Positions 9,138-16,674 of a DNA stretch of 64,000 nucleotides are shown here, one piece after another. Both the position numbers and the translations under genes were made by a program. The DNA comes from Candidatus Fukatsuia endosymbiont of Tuberolachnus salignus (GTDB lineage: Bacteria; Pseudomonadota; Gammaproteobacteria; Enterobacterales; Enterobacteriaceae): positions 806,001 through 870,000 of the forward strand of contig NZ_OZ034983.1 of assembly GCF_964030845.1 (NCBI RefSeq), written 5' to 3'. How positions within the stretch are numbered: the stretch's first letter is position 1; every line of letters starts with the position of its first letter. Under the pieces are notes generated by a model, which was not told the DNA's origin, made no database searches, and was given only the letters and a program-made list of their open reading frames with translations.

Positions 9138-9449
9138 ATGTACGCGGTTTTCCAAAGTGGTGGTAAACAACACCGGGTCAGTGAGGGTCAGGTCGTTCGT
9201 CTAGAGAAACTGGACATTGTAACGGGTGAGGTTATTGAGTTTGATCAGGTTCTAATGGTAGCTGATGGGGAAGATATCAAGATTGGCGTTCCTCTCGTCG
9301 ATGGCGGTAAGATTAAAGCTGAAGTGCTTGCTCATGGCCGCGGTGCAAAAATTAAGATTGTTAAATTCCGGCGGCGTAAGCACTACCGTAAGCAACAAGG
9401 GCATCGTCAGTGGTTCACTGATGTTAAAATCACCGGCATCAGTGCTTAG
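9138..9449 (+). CDS. rplU: 50S ribosomal protein L21
   Basis: The 103 residues from MYAVFQSGGKQH to VKITGISA match enterobacterial L21 along their whole length. The longer open frame upstream encodes an irrelevant hydrophobic stretch. A Shine-Dalgarno GGAAGGCGGA ends eight bases before the chosen ATG, which fixes the start. It precedes rpmA by 19 bases, the usual ribosomal pair. Bases 9270-9360 (EDIKIGVPLVDGGKIKAE to HGRGAKIK) reappear in diverged form at the 3' end of hslV (11187-11301, opposite strand). Confidence 0.97.
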   Translation: MYAVFQSGGKQHRVSEGQVVRLEKLDIVTGEVIEFDQVLMVADGEDIKIGVPLVDGGKIKAEVLAHGRGAKIKIVKFRRRKHYRKQQGHRQWFTDVKITGISA

Positions 9450-9468
9450 GTTTTAGGGGAGTAAATTT

Positions 9469-9747
9469 ATGGCGCACAAAAAAGCTGGTGGCTCGACACG
9501 TAATGGTCGCGACTCCGAAAGTAAACGCCTTGGTGTGAAACGTTTTGGTGGTGAGACGGTACTGGCTGGCAGTATTATCGTTCGTCAGCGGGGTACCAAA
9601 TTCCATGCAGGTACTAACGTCGGCTGTGGTAAAGACCATACCTTGTTTGCTATGGTTAGTGGCAAAGTCAAGTTTAAGGTTCAAGGCTTGAAGAACCGTA
9701 AATTTGTCAGTGTTGAAGCTACAGTCAGTACTGACAAAGCAATGTAG
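9469..9747 (+). CDS. rpmA: 50S ribosomal protein L27
   Basis: The protein starts MAHKKAGGSTRNGRDSESKR and contains GSIIVRQRGTKFHAG, the diagnostic L27 blocks; the flexible N-terminal tail reaches the peptidyl transferase centre. It has 92 residues against 85 in E. coli. The extra residues are at the C terminus (VSVEATVSTDKAM), so the stop has drifted downstream. It is co-transcribed with rplU and ends 31 bases before a strong intrinsic terminator. The obgE/yhbE genes that usually follow are not here. Confidence 0.96.
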   Translation: MAHKKAGGSTRNGRDSESKRLGVKRFGGETVLAGSIIVRQRGTKFHAGTNVGCGKDHTLFAMVSGKVKFKVQGLKNRKFVSVEATVSTDKAM

Positions 9748-9778
9748 ATTTTTCGTGTTGTACTGAGTTCAATATAGG

Positions 9779-9806
9779 GCCCTGCAGAAACTGCGGGGCT
9801 TTTTTC
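9779..9806 (+). terminator. Rho-independent terminator after rplU-rpmA
   Basis: GCCCTGCAG (9779-9787), loop AAA and CTGCGGGGC (9791-9799) form a nine-pair stem with one G-T pair, followed by six Ts (9800-9805). An overlapping stem GGGGC...GCCCC continues to the right and could serve hslU on the other strand, since the two operons converge here. Confidence 0.88.
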
Positions 9807-9830
9807 TAAGCCCCGAACACACTAATAGCT

Positions 9831-11180
9831 TTATAGAATAAAACGACTTAAATCTTCATCTGTTACCAGCTTATCCAAATACTTACGAACATACTTTTCA
9901 TCAATAGTGACAGACTGGCCGTGATTTTCACTGGCACTATAAGAAATATCTTCCATTAGACGCTCCAATACCGTGTGCAAACGACGCGCACCGATATTTT
10001 CGGTATTTTCGTTCACCTGCCAGGCTGCTTTGGCAATACTGTTGATGCCATCGTCAGTAAATTTGACAGTTACACCTTCTGTTGCCATCAATGCTTTGTA
10101 CTGCTCGGTGAGTGAGGCATTAGGTTCGGTCAGAATGCGTTCAAAATCTTCAGTACTCAGTGCTTCTAATTCAACCTGGATAGGCAAACGCCCCTGCAGT
10201 TCAGGGATCAAATCATAAGGGCTTGCTACCTGAAAGGCACCCGAGGCAATAAACAGAATATGGTCTGTTTTTACCATGCCATGTTTAGTGGAAACCGTAC
10301 AGCCTTCCACCAGTGGCAGTAGATCCCTCTGTACACCTTGGCGGGAGATATCTGCACTAGAAGTTTGGCCTCGCTTGCAAATTTTATCGATTTCATCGAT
10401 AAACACGATGCCTTGCTGCTCAACGGCCTCAATAGCTTGTTTATGCAGCTCTTCTGGATTCACCAGCTTAGCTGCTTCCTCTTCAACTACCAGTCTAAGT
10501 GCTTCTTTTATCTTGAGTTTGCGCGTTTTTTGCCTGTGACTGTTCATCTGTTGGAACATGGATTGCAGGTGATTGGTCATTTCTTCCATGCCAGGAGGCG
10601 TCATAATTTCTACTCCTAGCGATCCCACTGCCAAATCAATTTCGATTTCTTTATCATCAAGCTCGCCTTCACGCAGTTTTTTACGAAAAGCGGTGCGAGC
10701 GGCGGAAGGAAGCTCCGGTTTTTCTTTGGATTTCGAATTATCTTTTGCCGGTGGTGTAACCAAAACATCCAGGATGCGCTCTTCGGCTAATTCTTCGGCA
10801 CGTGGACGCATTTTCTCGATAGATTGCTGACGTGCCATTTTTATCGCGGCATCGGTCAAATCACGGATGATGGAATCAACTTCCTTACCCACATAACCGA
10901 CTTCGGTAAATTTTGTCGCTTCGACCTTGATAAAGGGCGCGTTGACCAGCTTGGCCAAACGACGAGCAATTTCGGTTTTACCCACACCTGTTGGACCAAT
11001 CATCAAAATATTCTTTGGTGTCACTTCATGACGTAACTCTTCATTCAACTGCATACGCCGCCAACGGTTACGCAAGGCGATAGCAACAGCACGCTTGGCT
11101 TTGTTCTGGCCGACAATATGGCTATTTAACTCATCAACTATCTGGCTCGGGGTCAGTTCCTGTGGATCAATTGCAGACAT
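9831..11180 (-). CDS. hslU: HslVU protease ATPase subunit
   Basis: HslU is the AAA+ unfoldase of the HslVU (ClpYQ) protease. Its 449 residues (443 in E. coli) contain Walker A IGPTGVGKTE near residue 60, the pore loop GYVG near 93, the inserted I-domain (about 110-240), Walker B IVFIDEIDK near 258, the sensor region IASGAFQVA, and a C terminus ending DEDLSRFIL. That conserved C-terminal tail inserts into HslV pockets and is intact here. The gene starts six bases after the hslV stop. Its ribosome site (AAGGAATAG) lies inside the L21-derived tail of hslV. Confidence 0.95.
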   Translation of the reverse strand: MSAIDPQELTPSQIVDELNSHIVGQNKAKRAVAIALRNRWRRMQLNEELRHEVTPKNILMIGPTGVGKTEIARRLAKLVNAPFIKVEATKFTEVGYVGKEVDSIIRDLTDAAIKMARQQSIEKMRPRAEELAEERILDVLVTPPAKDNSKSKEKPELPSAARTAFRKKLREGELDDKEIEIDLAVGSLGVEIMTPPGMEEMTNHLQSMFQQMNSHRQKTRKLKIKEALRLVVEEEAAKLVNPEELHKQAIEAVEQQGIVFIDEIDKICKRGQTSSADISRQGVQRDLLPLVEGCTVSTKHGMVKTDHILFIASGAFQVASPYDLIPELQGRLPIQVELEALSTEDFERILTEPNASLTEQYKALMATEGVTVKFTDDGINSIAKAAWQVNENTENIGARRLHTVLERLMEDISYSASENHGQSVTIDEKYVRKYLDKLVTDEDLSRFIL

Positions 11181-11186
11181 ATTTTT

Positions 11187-11822
11187 CTATTCCTTGCGCT
11201 TTAAAGGCGAATTCTTAATTTTTGCACCACGGCCATGAGCACGCGCTTTAGTTTCGATCTTACCGTTATCGACTAAAGGGACCTCTTTCTCGATATCTTC
11301 AAAAATTAACTCTTCGATGGTTTGATTGAGGTTAGTATAGATACAAATCTTCCCCGCAATACTCAGCGATTTTTCCACAATCTCTCTGGCACTTAACTGA
11401 GAATTTTCGAGCAGCGCCATTGCTGAAGACTGGGCATAGGGACCACCAGAACCAATAGCAATCAAATCTTTTGCAGGTCGTACGACGTCTCCAGTACCGG
11501 TAATGATCAGGGATGATTTTTTATTTGCTACCGCTAATAAAGCTTCAAGACGGCGTAGTGAACGATCAGCGCGCCACTCCTTTGCTAATTCAACAGCAGC
11601 TTTATCTAAATTCCCTTGATGTGCTTCCAGTTTACCTTCAAACAACTCGAACAAAGTAAAAGCATCCGCAGTACCACCAGCAAACCCTGCGAGCACCTGA
11701 TTATGGTAAAGACGACGTACTTTACGAGCATCACTCTTCATCACCGTATTACCTAAGGTGACCTGACCATCACCACCGATCACTACCCTTCCATTAAGAC
11801 GTACACTCACAATTGTTGTCAC
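11187..11822 (-). CDS. hslV: HslV protease subunit with an L21-derived C-terminal extension
   Basis: HslV is the N-terminal threonine peptidase of HslVU. The GTG at 11822 immediately precedes Thr-Thr-Ile-Val, so removal of the initiator exposes the catalytic Thr1. A TTG two codons earlier is a less likely start, and an AAGGGG ribosome site suits the GTG. The core (GDGQVTLGNTVMK, AGFAGGTADAF, GSGGPYAQSS, CIYTNLNQTIEEL) is complete to about residue 172. E. coli HslV then ends within about four residues. Here the frame continues for some 37 residues (FEDIEKEVPLVDNGKIE...AHGRGAKIKNSP) that match an internal part of L21. Total 211 residues against 176 in E. coli. Confidence 0.92.
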   Translation of the reverse strand: MTTIVSVRLNGRVVIGGDGQVTLGNTVMKSDARKVRRLYHNQVLAGFAGGTADAFTLFELFEGKLEAHQGNLDKAAVELAKEWRADRSLRRLEALLAVANKKSSLIITGTGDVVRPAKDLIAIGSGGPYAQSSAMALLENSQLSAREIVEKSLSIAGKICIYTNLNQTIEELIFEDIEKEVPLVDNGKIETKARAHGRGAKIKNSPLKRKE

Positions 11823-11963
11823 GAACAACCCCTTGTTGCAGACTAAATGAGCCTCGTGTTATGCCAAAAAAGCGGTGTTTCCAACATGATGCTTTCTCAA
11901 CGATAACACGGGGTATATTTGAAAATCATTTTTAAGCTGTAGATGGGGGAGAAATGATATTTT

Positions 11964-12605
11964 TCAACCCCCCACAGAGAGGGCAATACAACCTGACACC
12001 TCAGTATCTTTGAGACGTCGCAACATCGTATCTATGCTAGCACGGCTGCTATAAGGGCCAAGTAGAACACGATTCCAGCCGTCACTGGAGGTAACTTGGC
12101 TTTCAATGCCATCAAAAGCCAGTTTAGCCCGGATCGATTCAGCCTGATCCACTGTGCGGAAAGAACCACATTGTAGTAGCCAACTCTGTACTTTTTCTTT
12201 TTCCAGTTTGGGTTTTGGTGTCGTCACCGACGGTGGCTCCATTATTTGACGAGAGGGATCATGAGTTAGTGGTGATAGCAAGCGAGCCTCACTACCTGAA
12301 GAAGGTTCTGTCGGTTTTGCGACCCCAATCTGGCGATTTTCTAATTCTTTAATATAGCGCCAACGCTCTTCTGGTAATGGAGGTAATCCAGTCACAGTGT
12401 GAGGATTACGATTTGGCAATAACGGCGGTTTATCTACTTTGTTATGGCTGATGAAATAAAATCCCGCAGCAAACCCCACCGATAGTACGACAGCCAGAAC
12501 CAGCACGATTTTAGCCATGCTGCCACTGTTGACTCTCTTTGGGCGGCCAGTTTTACTCCGGGATGTTGCCAAGCGTTCTCGGCTTACATAATCTTTTTGT
12601 GCCAC
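11964..12605 (-). CDS. ftsN: Cell division protein FtsN (short form)
   Basis: FtsN is a bitopic inner-membrane protein that triggers septal peptidoglycan synthesis. It has a cytoplasmic N terminus MAQKDYVSRER, one membrane helix (about residues 31-53), a periplasmic segment with PPLPEERWRYIKELENR (the essential helix region), a linker, and a C-terminal SPOR domain (about 140-213: WLLQCGSFRTVDQAESIRAK, VLLGPYSSR). At 213 residues it lacks roughly 100 residues of the Gln-rich linker of E. coli FtsN (319). It lies upstream of hslVU on the same strand, as in E. coli. Confidence 0.92.
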   Translation of the reverse strand: MAQKDYVSRERLATSRSKTGRPKRVNSGSMAKIVLVLAVVLSVGFAAGFYFISHNKVDKPPLLPNRNPHTVTGLPPLPEERWRYIKELENRQIGVAKPTEPSSGSEARLLSPLTHDPSRQIMEPPSVTTPKPKLEKEKVQSWLLQCGSFRTVDQAESIRAKLAFDGIESQVTSSDGWNRVLLGPYSSRASIDTMLRRLKDTEVSGCIALSVGG

Positions 12606-12966
12606 TATTTTTGCGCCACGTTTTTGAAGATGAAATAGATTCGTTATGTTACTTAACTCTCGAATATTTGCCTAGACATGTTGTCACTTAACCCTATTTC
12701 GTTTTAGGGTAATCCTTGTCAACGGCACAAATAGAGGAAAAATATAACAGCCAATAGCTGTAACAGAAATTTACATTCAAATAAAATATTACTTTTAGTA
12801 AGCAATAATAAGATAATTAATTGCTAATTTATTAGTTATTATATAAAAAGCTGATGTCAAAAAAAATATTCATTTTATCATGATGTTAATTCTTTCTTTG
12901 CTGACAAAAAACACTGCTTCTACGAGCCATATCGCAAAATAGATAGATAACCGTATTGGCTCTACC

Positions 12967-12996
12967 TTGACAAGGTTTCAAAACCCTCCGTAAACT
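12967..12996 (+). promoter_or_regulatory. Promoter of the mraZ-led division/cell-wall cluster
   Basis: TTGACA at 12967-12972 is separated by 18 bases from TAAACT at 12991-12996. It lies just upstream of the MraZ boxes and 49 bases before the mraZ ATG, matching the position of the main dcw promoter in E. coli. Confidence 0.7.
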
Positions 12997-13002
12997 CTTT
13001 AA

Positions 13003-13028
13003 GTGGGTATTTGTGGGTTAAAGTGGTG
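13003..13028 (+). promoter_or_regulatory. MraZ-binding boxes (three direct repeats, 10-base period)
   Basis: GTGGG at 13003, GTGGG at 13013 and GTGGT at 13023 form three direct repeats exactly ten bases apart. This is the known MraZ recognition pattern (TGGGN repeats spaced by five bases). The site lies between the promoter and mraZ, as expected for autorepression by the MraZ ring. Confidence 0.8.
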
Positions 13029-13044
13029 AAAAGGTAACTCAGCT

Positions 13045-13497
13045 ATGTTCCGTGGTGCAACGATGATAAACCTCGACAACAAAGGTCGGCTCGCCGTGCC
13101 TACCCGGTATCGGGATTTGCTCAATGAGGGAACACAAGGCCAGATGGTCTGTACTATCGACTTGCATCAGCCCTGTTTACTACTTTATCCATTGTCTGAG
13201 TGGGAAGTGATTGAGGAAAAACTCTCTTACTTATCCAGCATGAACCCATTAGAACGCCGTGTTCAGCGTTTGTTATTGGGACACGCCAGCGAATGTCAGA
13301 TGGATGGTTCAGGCCGATTGTTAATCCCCAACACTTTGCGTCAACACGCAAGGCTAAGTAAAGAAGTCATGTTAGTCGGACAATTTAACAAGTTTGAACT
13401 CTGGGATGTACAGATTTGGTACCAGCAAATAAAGGAAGATGTTGACGCAGAACAGCTCCAACCACTGTCTGAACGATTACAGAATTTTTCTTTGTAG
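13045..13497 (+). CDS. mraZ: Transcriptional regulator MraZ
   Basis: The 150 residues (152 in E. coli) contain two SpoVT/AbrB-like DNA-binding repeats, each with a DxxGR motif: MINLDNKGRLAVPTRYR near residue 7 and MDGSGRLLIPNTLRQHA near residue 86. MraZ forms a ring that binds the repeats just upstream and represses the cluster. The first residues MFRGATM match the family start, so ATG 13045 is secure. It is the first gene of the cluster. Confidence 0.95.
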   Translation: MFRGATMINLDNKGRLAVPTRYRDLLNEGTQGQMVCTIDLHQPCLLLYPLSEWEVIEEKLSYLSSMNPLERRVQRLLLGHASECQMDGSGRLLIPNTLRQHARLSKEVMLVGQFNKFELWDVQIWYQQIKEDVDAEQLQPLSERLQNFSL

Positions 13498-13538
13498 TTA
13501 GGGTAAATAAACGGCAGGATAAAGCAAGATCATGATAA

Positions 13539-14489
13539 ATGAATAGAATGGTAACTCATTATGAGCATACGAGCGTATTGTTGAATGAAGCAGTAAATGC
13601 CCTCAATATTCGCGATAACGGTATCTATATCGATGCTACCTTTGGTCGTGGAGGTCATTCTCGTCAGATCCTCTCGCAACTTGGTCGGGAAGGGCGTCTG
13701 ATTGCTATCGATTGTGATCCACAAGCGATAGCAGCGGCGAAATCCATCGTTGATCCTCGTTTTACTATTATCCAAGGTTCTTTTTCTGATTTAGCACACT
13801 ATGTGCGCCAACGGGATCTTGTTGGGCACATTGATGGCATATTATTCGATCTTGGTGTGTCATCCCCCCAACTTGATGATCCACAACGTGGTTTTTCTTT
13901 TATGCGTGACGGTCCACTGGATATGCGTATGGATCCTTCCCGTGGTGTGTCTGCAGCACAATGGCTGCTGAAAGCGGAAATAGACGAAATTGCCTGGGTA
14001 CTAAAAACCTTTGGTGAAGAACGTTTTGCCAAACGATTGGCTCGCGCCATTGTCGAACGTAACCAACAACAACAACCGATGACCAACACTCTCGAACTGG
14101 CTCACCTAATTGCTAATACCATTCCTCGGCGTGAAAAACATAAACATCCGGCCACACGTAGCTTTCAAGCGATTCGCATCTACCTCAATAAGGAGTTAGA
14201 AGAAATCACCAGAGCATTAGAGGCAACACTTGAAATTTTGGCACCACAGGGGCGGTTATCGGTAATTAGCTTCCATTCACTGGAAGATCGCATTGTAAAA
14301 AATTTTATTCGCCAACACAGTCGTGGGCGACAAATTCCTCCTGGTTTGCCGCTGACTGAAACACAATTACACAACTTGGGTGGACGTGATCTGAAATCAC
14401 TCAAAAAAATGATGCCTTCAAAAAAAGAGGTGGAAACAAACCCACGGGCGCGTAGCTCAGTACTCCGTTTTGCAGAAAAACTGTACTAG
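13539..14489 (+). CDS. rsmH: 16S rRNA m4C1402 methyltransferase
   Basis: RsmH (MraW) N4-methylates C1402 of 16S rRNA. The SAM-binding motif DATFGRGGHS is near residue 36, followed by GILFDLGVSSPQLD, RGFSFMRDGPLDMRM, KHPATRSFQAIRI and ISFHSLEDRIVK. Family alignment also allows the ATG at 13548. The last residues are RSSVLRFAEKLY, where E. coli ends RIAERTNA. The TAG stop (14487-14489) is the first three bases of a family B repeat end (TAGACTTCTTGC), so the element appears to have replaced the original 3' end. Confidence 0.95.
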   Translation: MNRMVTHYEHTSVLLNEAVNALNIRDNGIYIDATFGRGGHSRQILSQLGREGRLIAIDCDPQAIAAAKSIVDPRFTIIQGSFSDLAHYVRQRDLVGHIDGILFDLGVSSPQLDDPQRGFSFMRDGPLDMRMDPSRGVSAAQWLLKAEIDEIAWVLKTFGEERFAKRLARAIVERNQQQQPMTNTLELAHLIANTIPRREKHKHPATRSFQAIRIYLNKELEEITRALEATLEILAPQGRLSVISFHSLEDRIVKNFIRQHSRGRQIPPGLPLTETQLHNLGGRDLKSLKKMMPSKKEVETNPRARSSVLRFAEKLY

Positions 14490-14506
14490 ACTTCTTGCAA
14501 AACCGT
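14487..14506. repeat. Family B repeat end, partial copy B1
   Basis: TAGACTTCTTGCAAAACCG is identical to the word at 32132-32150 and near-identical to the left end of the full element at 35017. Only the left end is recognisable. It overlaps the rsmH stop codon and lies 37 bases before ftsL. Confidence 0.7.
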
Positions 14507-14542
14507 AGCGAGGGGTGTGAAGAGGAAGAGAAGGAATAACGC

Positions 14543-14869
14543 ATGACAAGCCATGAGCAACCAAGTTTAATCAAAGTGATAACAGTGGATTTTATCCATA
14601 GTGCCAAGATTCCATTGATATTATTGGTCATGATATTGATATCAGCAATGCTCGTGGTCACAACGACTTACCGAACTCGTTCATTAACAGCAGAACGTGA
14701 GCGGCTCATTCTCGAAAGAGATGCTCTCGACATTGAATGGCGTAATCTGATTCTGGAAGAAAATGCATTGGGTGCTCACAACCGTGTTGAACGTATCGCC
14801 AGCGAAAAATTAAAAATGCAACAGGTTAATCCATTGCAAGAGAACATTGTAATAAAAAAATATTTTTGA
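14543..14869 (+). CDS. ftsL: Cell division protein FtsL
   Basis: FtsL is a small bitopic division protein that forms the FtsQBL complex. The 108 residues contain one membrane helix (about 19-41) and a periplasmic leucine-zipper-like coiled coil with LTAERERLILERDALDIEWR and NLILEENALG, almost as in E. coli. The N-terminal cytoplasmic part is somewhat shorter than in E. coli (121 residues). A good AGAAGGAATAA ribosome site precedes the ATG. Confidence 0.94.
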   Translation: MTSHEQPSLIKVITVDFIHSAKIPLILLVMILISAMLVVTTTYRTRSLTAERERLILERDALDIEWRNLILEENALGAHNRVERIASEKLKMQQVNPLQENIVIKKYF

Positions 14870-14907
14870 TCTCAATCTTGATGTTAGTTTCAAATAGGCT
14901 CTAGAAA

Positions 14908-16674
14908 ATGAAAACAGTGCGTCCTACGAACAAATTAAAACGTCAGGAACGGCAAATTAGCTTTATTGGCTGGCGTTTTGCTTTGCTCTGCAGTTGCATC
15001 CTGTTGGCGATGATGGGGTTAATGATACGTACGGCTTACCTACAAGTGATCAGTCCAGAACAATTGGTACGTGAAGGTAACATGCGTTCACTACGAGTAC
15101 AAACGGTACCCACTGCCCGTGGCATGATCAGTGATAGATTGGGACGGCCCTTAGCCGTCAGTGTACCGGTCGATGCAGTATGGATCGACCCAAAAGAATT
15201 ACTTGAACATGGCGGGATCACCCAGGACACACGCTGGCAAGCGTTGTCGGATGCCCTAGACATTCCGCTTGATCAACTGACTAAACGTATCAACACCAAC
15301 CCTAAAGGACGTTTTGTCTATCTAGCGCGTCAGGTTACCCCTACTATTGGCAATTACATCGATAAATTGAAATTACCTGGTGTCTATCTGCAGCAAGAAT
15401 CACGCCGTTATTATCCTGCTGGCCAAGTAATGGCACATATTATTGGCGTGACTAACATTGATAGCCAGGGTATTGAAGGAGTAGAAAAAAGTTTTGACCG
15501 TTGGCTCACTGGTCAGCCTGGTGAACGTACGGTACGTAAAGACCGTTATGGAAGAGTCATCGAAGACGTCTCTTCCATTGACAGTCAGGCGGCACATAAT
15601 TTGATACTCAGCGTCGATGAACGTTTGCAAACGTTGGTATATCGAGAATTAAGTAACGCGGTAGCCTTCAACAAAGCGGAATCCGGCACAGCCGTCCTGG
15701 TCGATGTCAACACCGGTGAAGTACTAGCCATGGCTAACAGTCCTTCTTACAATCCAAATAAATTAACCGGTACCACCAAGGATGCAATGCGCAACCTTGC
15801 GATAACCGATATTTTTGAACCGGGTTCAACGGTAAAACCTATGGTGGTGCTGGCGGCCTTGCAGCGTGGTTTGGTGAAAGAAAACAGCGTATTAAATACA
15901 TTGCCATTCTACATCAGTGGTCACGAGATTAAAGATGTTGCGCGTTATGCTGAGCTATCAGTTACCGGGATTTTACAAAAATCGAGTAACGTCGGTGTTT
16001 CCAGACTGGCGTTAGCGATGCCTCCTTCGTCATTAGTCGAAACTTATTCTCTCTTTGGTATTGGTAAAGCCACCAACCTGGGATTGGTCGGCGAAAGAAG
16101 CGGTTTATATCCGAGCAGACAACGTTGGTCTGACCTGGACAGAGCTACTTTTTCTTTTGGCTACGGGCTGATGGTAACTCCGTTACAGTTAGTACGTGCT
16201 TATGCAACCATCGGTAGTCTGGGAATTTATCGCCCCCTGTCGATCATCAAAGTCGATTCATCTGTAACAGGTCAACGCGTTTTTCCAGAACCACTGGTAC
16301 GCACGGTGATAAATATGATGGAAAGTGTGGCTTTACCTGGTGGTGGTGGTGTCAAAGCCGCGATCAGAGGTTATCGTCTTGCGCTTAAAACAGGTACAGC
16401 CAAGAAAGTCGGCCCTGACGGCAAATATATCAAAAAATATATCGCTTACGCTGTGGGCGTGGCCCCAGCGAGCAATCCCCAGTTTGCTTTAGTTGTGGTG
16501 ATTAATGATCCGCAGGCAGGAAAATACTACGGAGGTGCGGTCTCTGCTCCGGTGTTCGGTGCCATTATGGGCGGAGTACTGCGTACTATGAACATTGAAC
16601 CCGATGCGTTACCGATAAATGATCAAAGCAAACTGGTTATTAATAAGAAAGAGGCTTCAGGTGGCAGATCGTAA
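14908..16674 (+). CDS. ftsI: Septal peptidoglycan transpeptidase PBP3
   Basis: FtsI is the class B penicillin-binding protein for septum cross-linking. It is 588 residues, the same numbering as E. coli. It has an N-terminal membrane helix (about 21-43), a dimerisation/pedestal domain, and the transpeptidase domain with the active-site STVK at Ser307, SSN at 359-361 and KTGTA near 494. All catalytic motifs are intact. The 3' end overlaps murE by 14 bases, as in E. coli. Confidence 0.97.
   Translation: MKTVRPTNKLKRQERQISFIGWRFALLCSCILLAMMGLMIRTAYLQVISPEQLVREGNMRSLRVQTVPTARGMISDRLGRPLAVSVPVDAVWIDPKELLEHGGITQDTRWQALSDALDIPLDQLTKRINTNPKGRFVYLARQVTPTIGNYIDKLKLPGVYLQQESRRYYPAGQVMAHIIGVTNIDSQGIEGVEKSFDRWLTGQPGERTVRKDRYGRVIEDVSSIDSQAAHNLILSVDERLQTLVYRELSNAVAFNKAESGTAVLVDVNTGEVLAMANSPSYNPNKLTGTTKDAMRNLAITDIFEPGSTVKPMVVLAALQRGLVKENSVLNTLPFYISGHEIKDVARYAELSVTGILQKSSNVGVSRLALAMPPSSLVETYSLFGIGKATNLGLVGERSGLYPSRQRWSDLDRATFSFGYGLMVTPLQLVRAYATIGSLGIYRPLSIIKVDSSVTGQRVFPEPLVRTVINMMESVALPGGGGVKAAIRGYRLALKTGTAKKVGPDGKYIKKYIAYAVGVAPASNPQFALVVVINDPQAGKYYGGAVSAPVFGAIMGGVLRTMNIEPDALPINDQSKLVINKKEASGGRS

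Larger units (their letters stand above)
12606..13044. other. 439-base divergent spacer between ftsN and mraZ
   Basis: The spacer is strongly AT-rich over 12720-12900 and has no convincing open frame or RNA gene. The right end carries the mraZ promoter and MraZ boxes, which are listed separately. The left end must hold the ftsN promoter, but no strong -35/-10 pair is obvious on the minus strand. Confidence 0.6.

Noticed and set aside
9973..10830. Several plus-strand frames of 80-100 codons inside hslU
   Set aside because: All are shadows of the hslU coding strand with no ribosome sites or family similarity.
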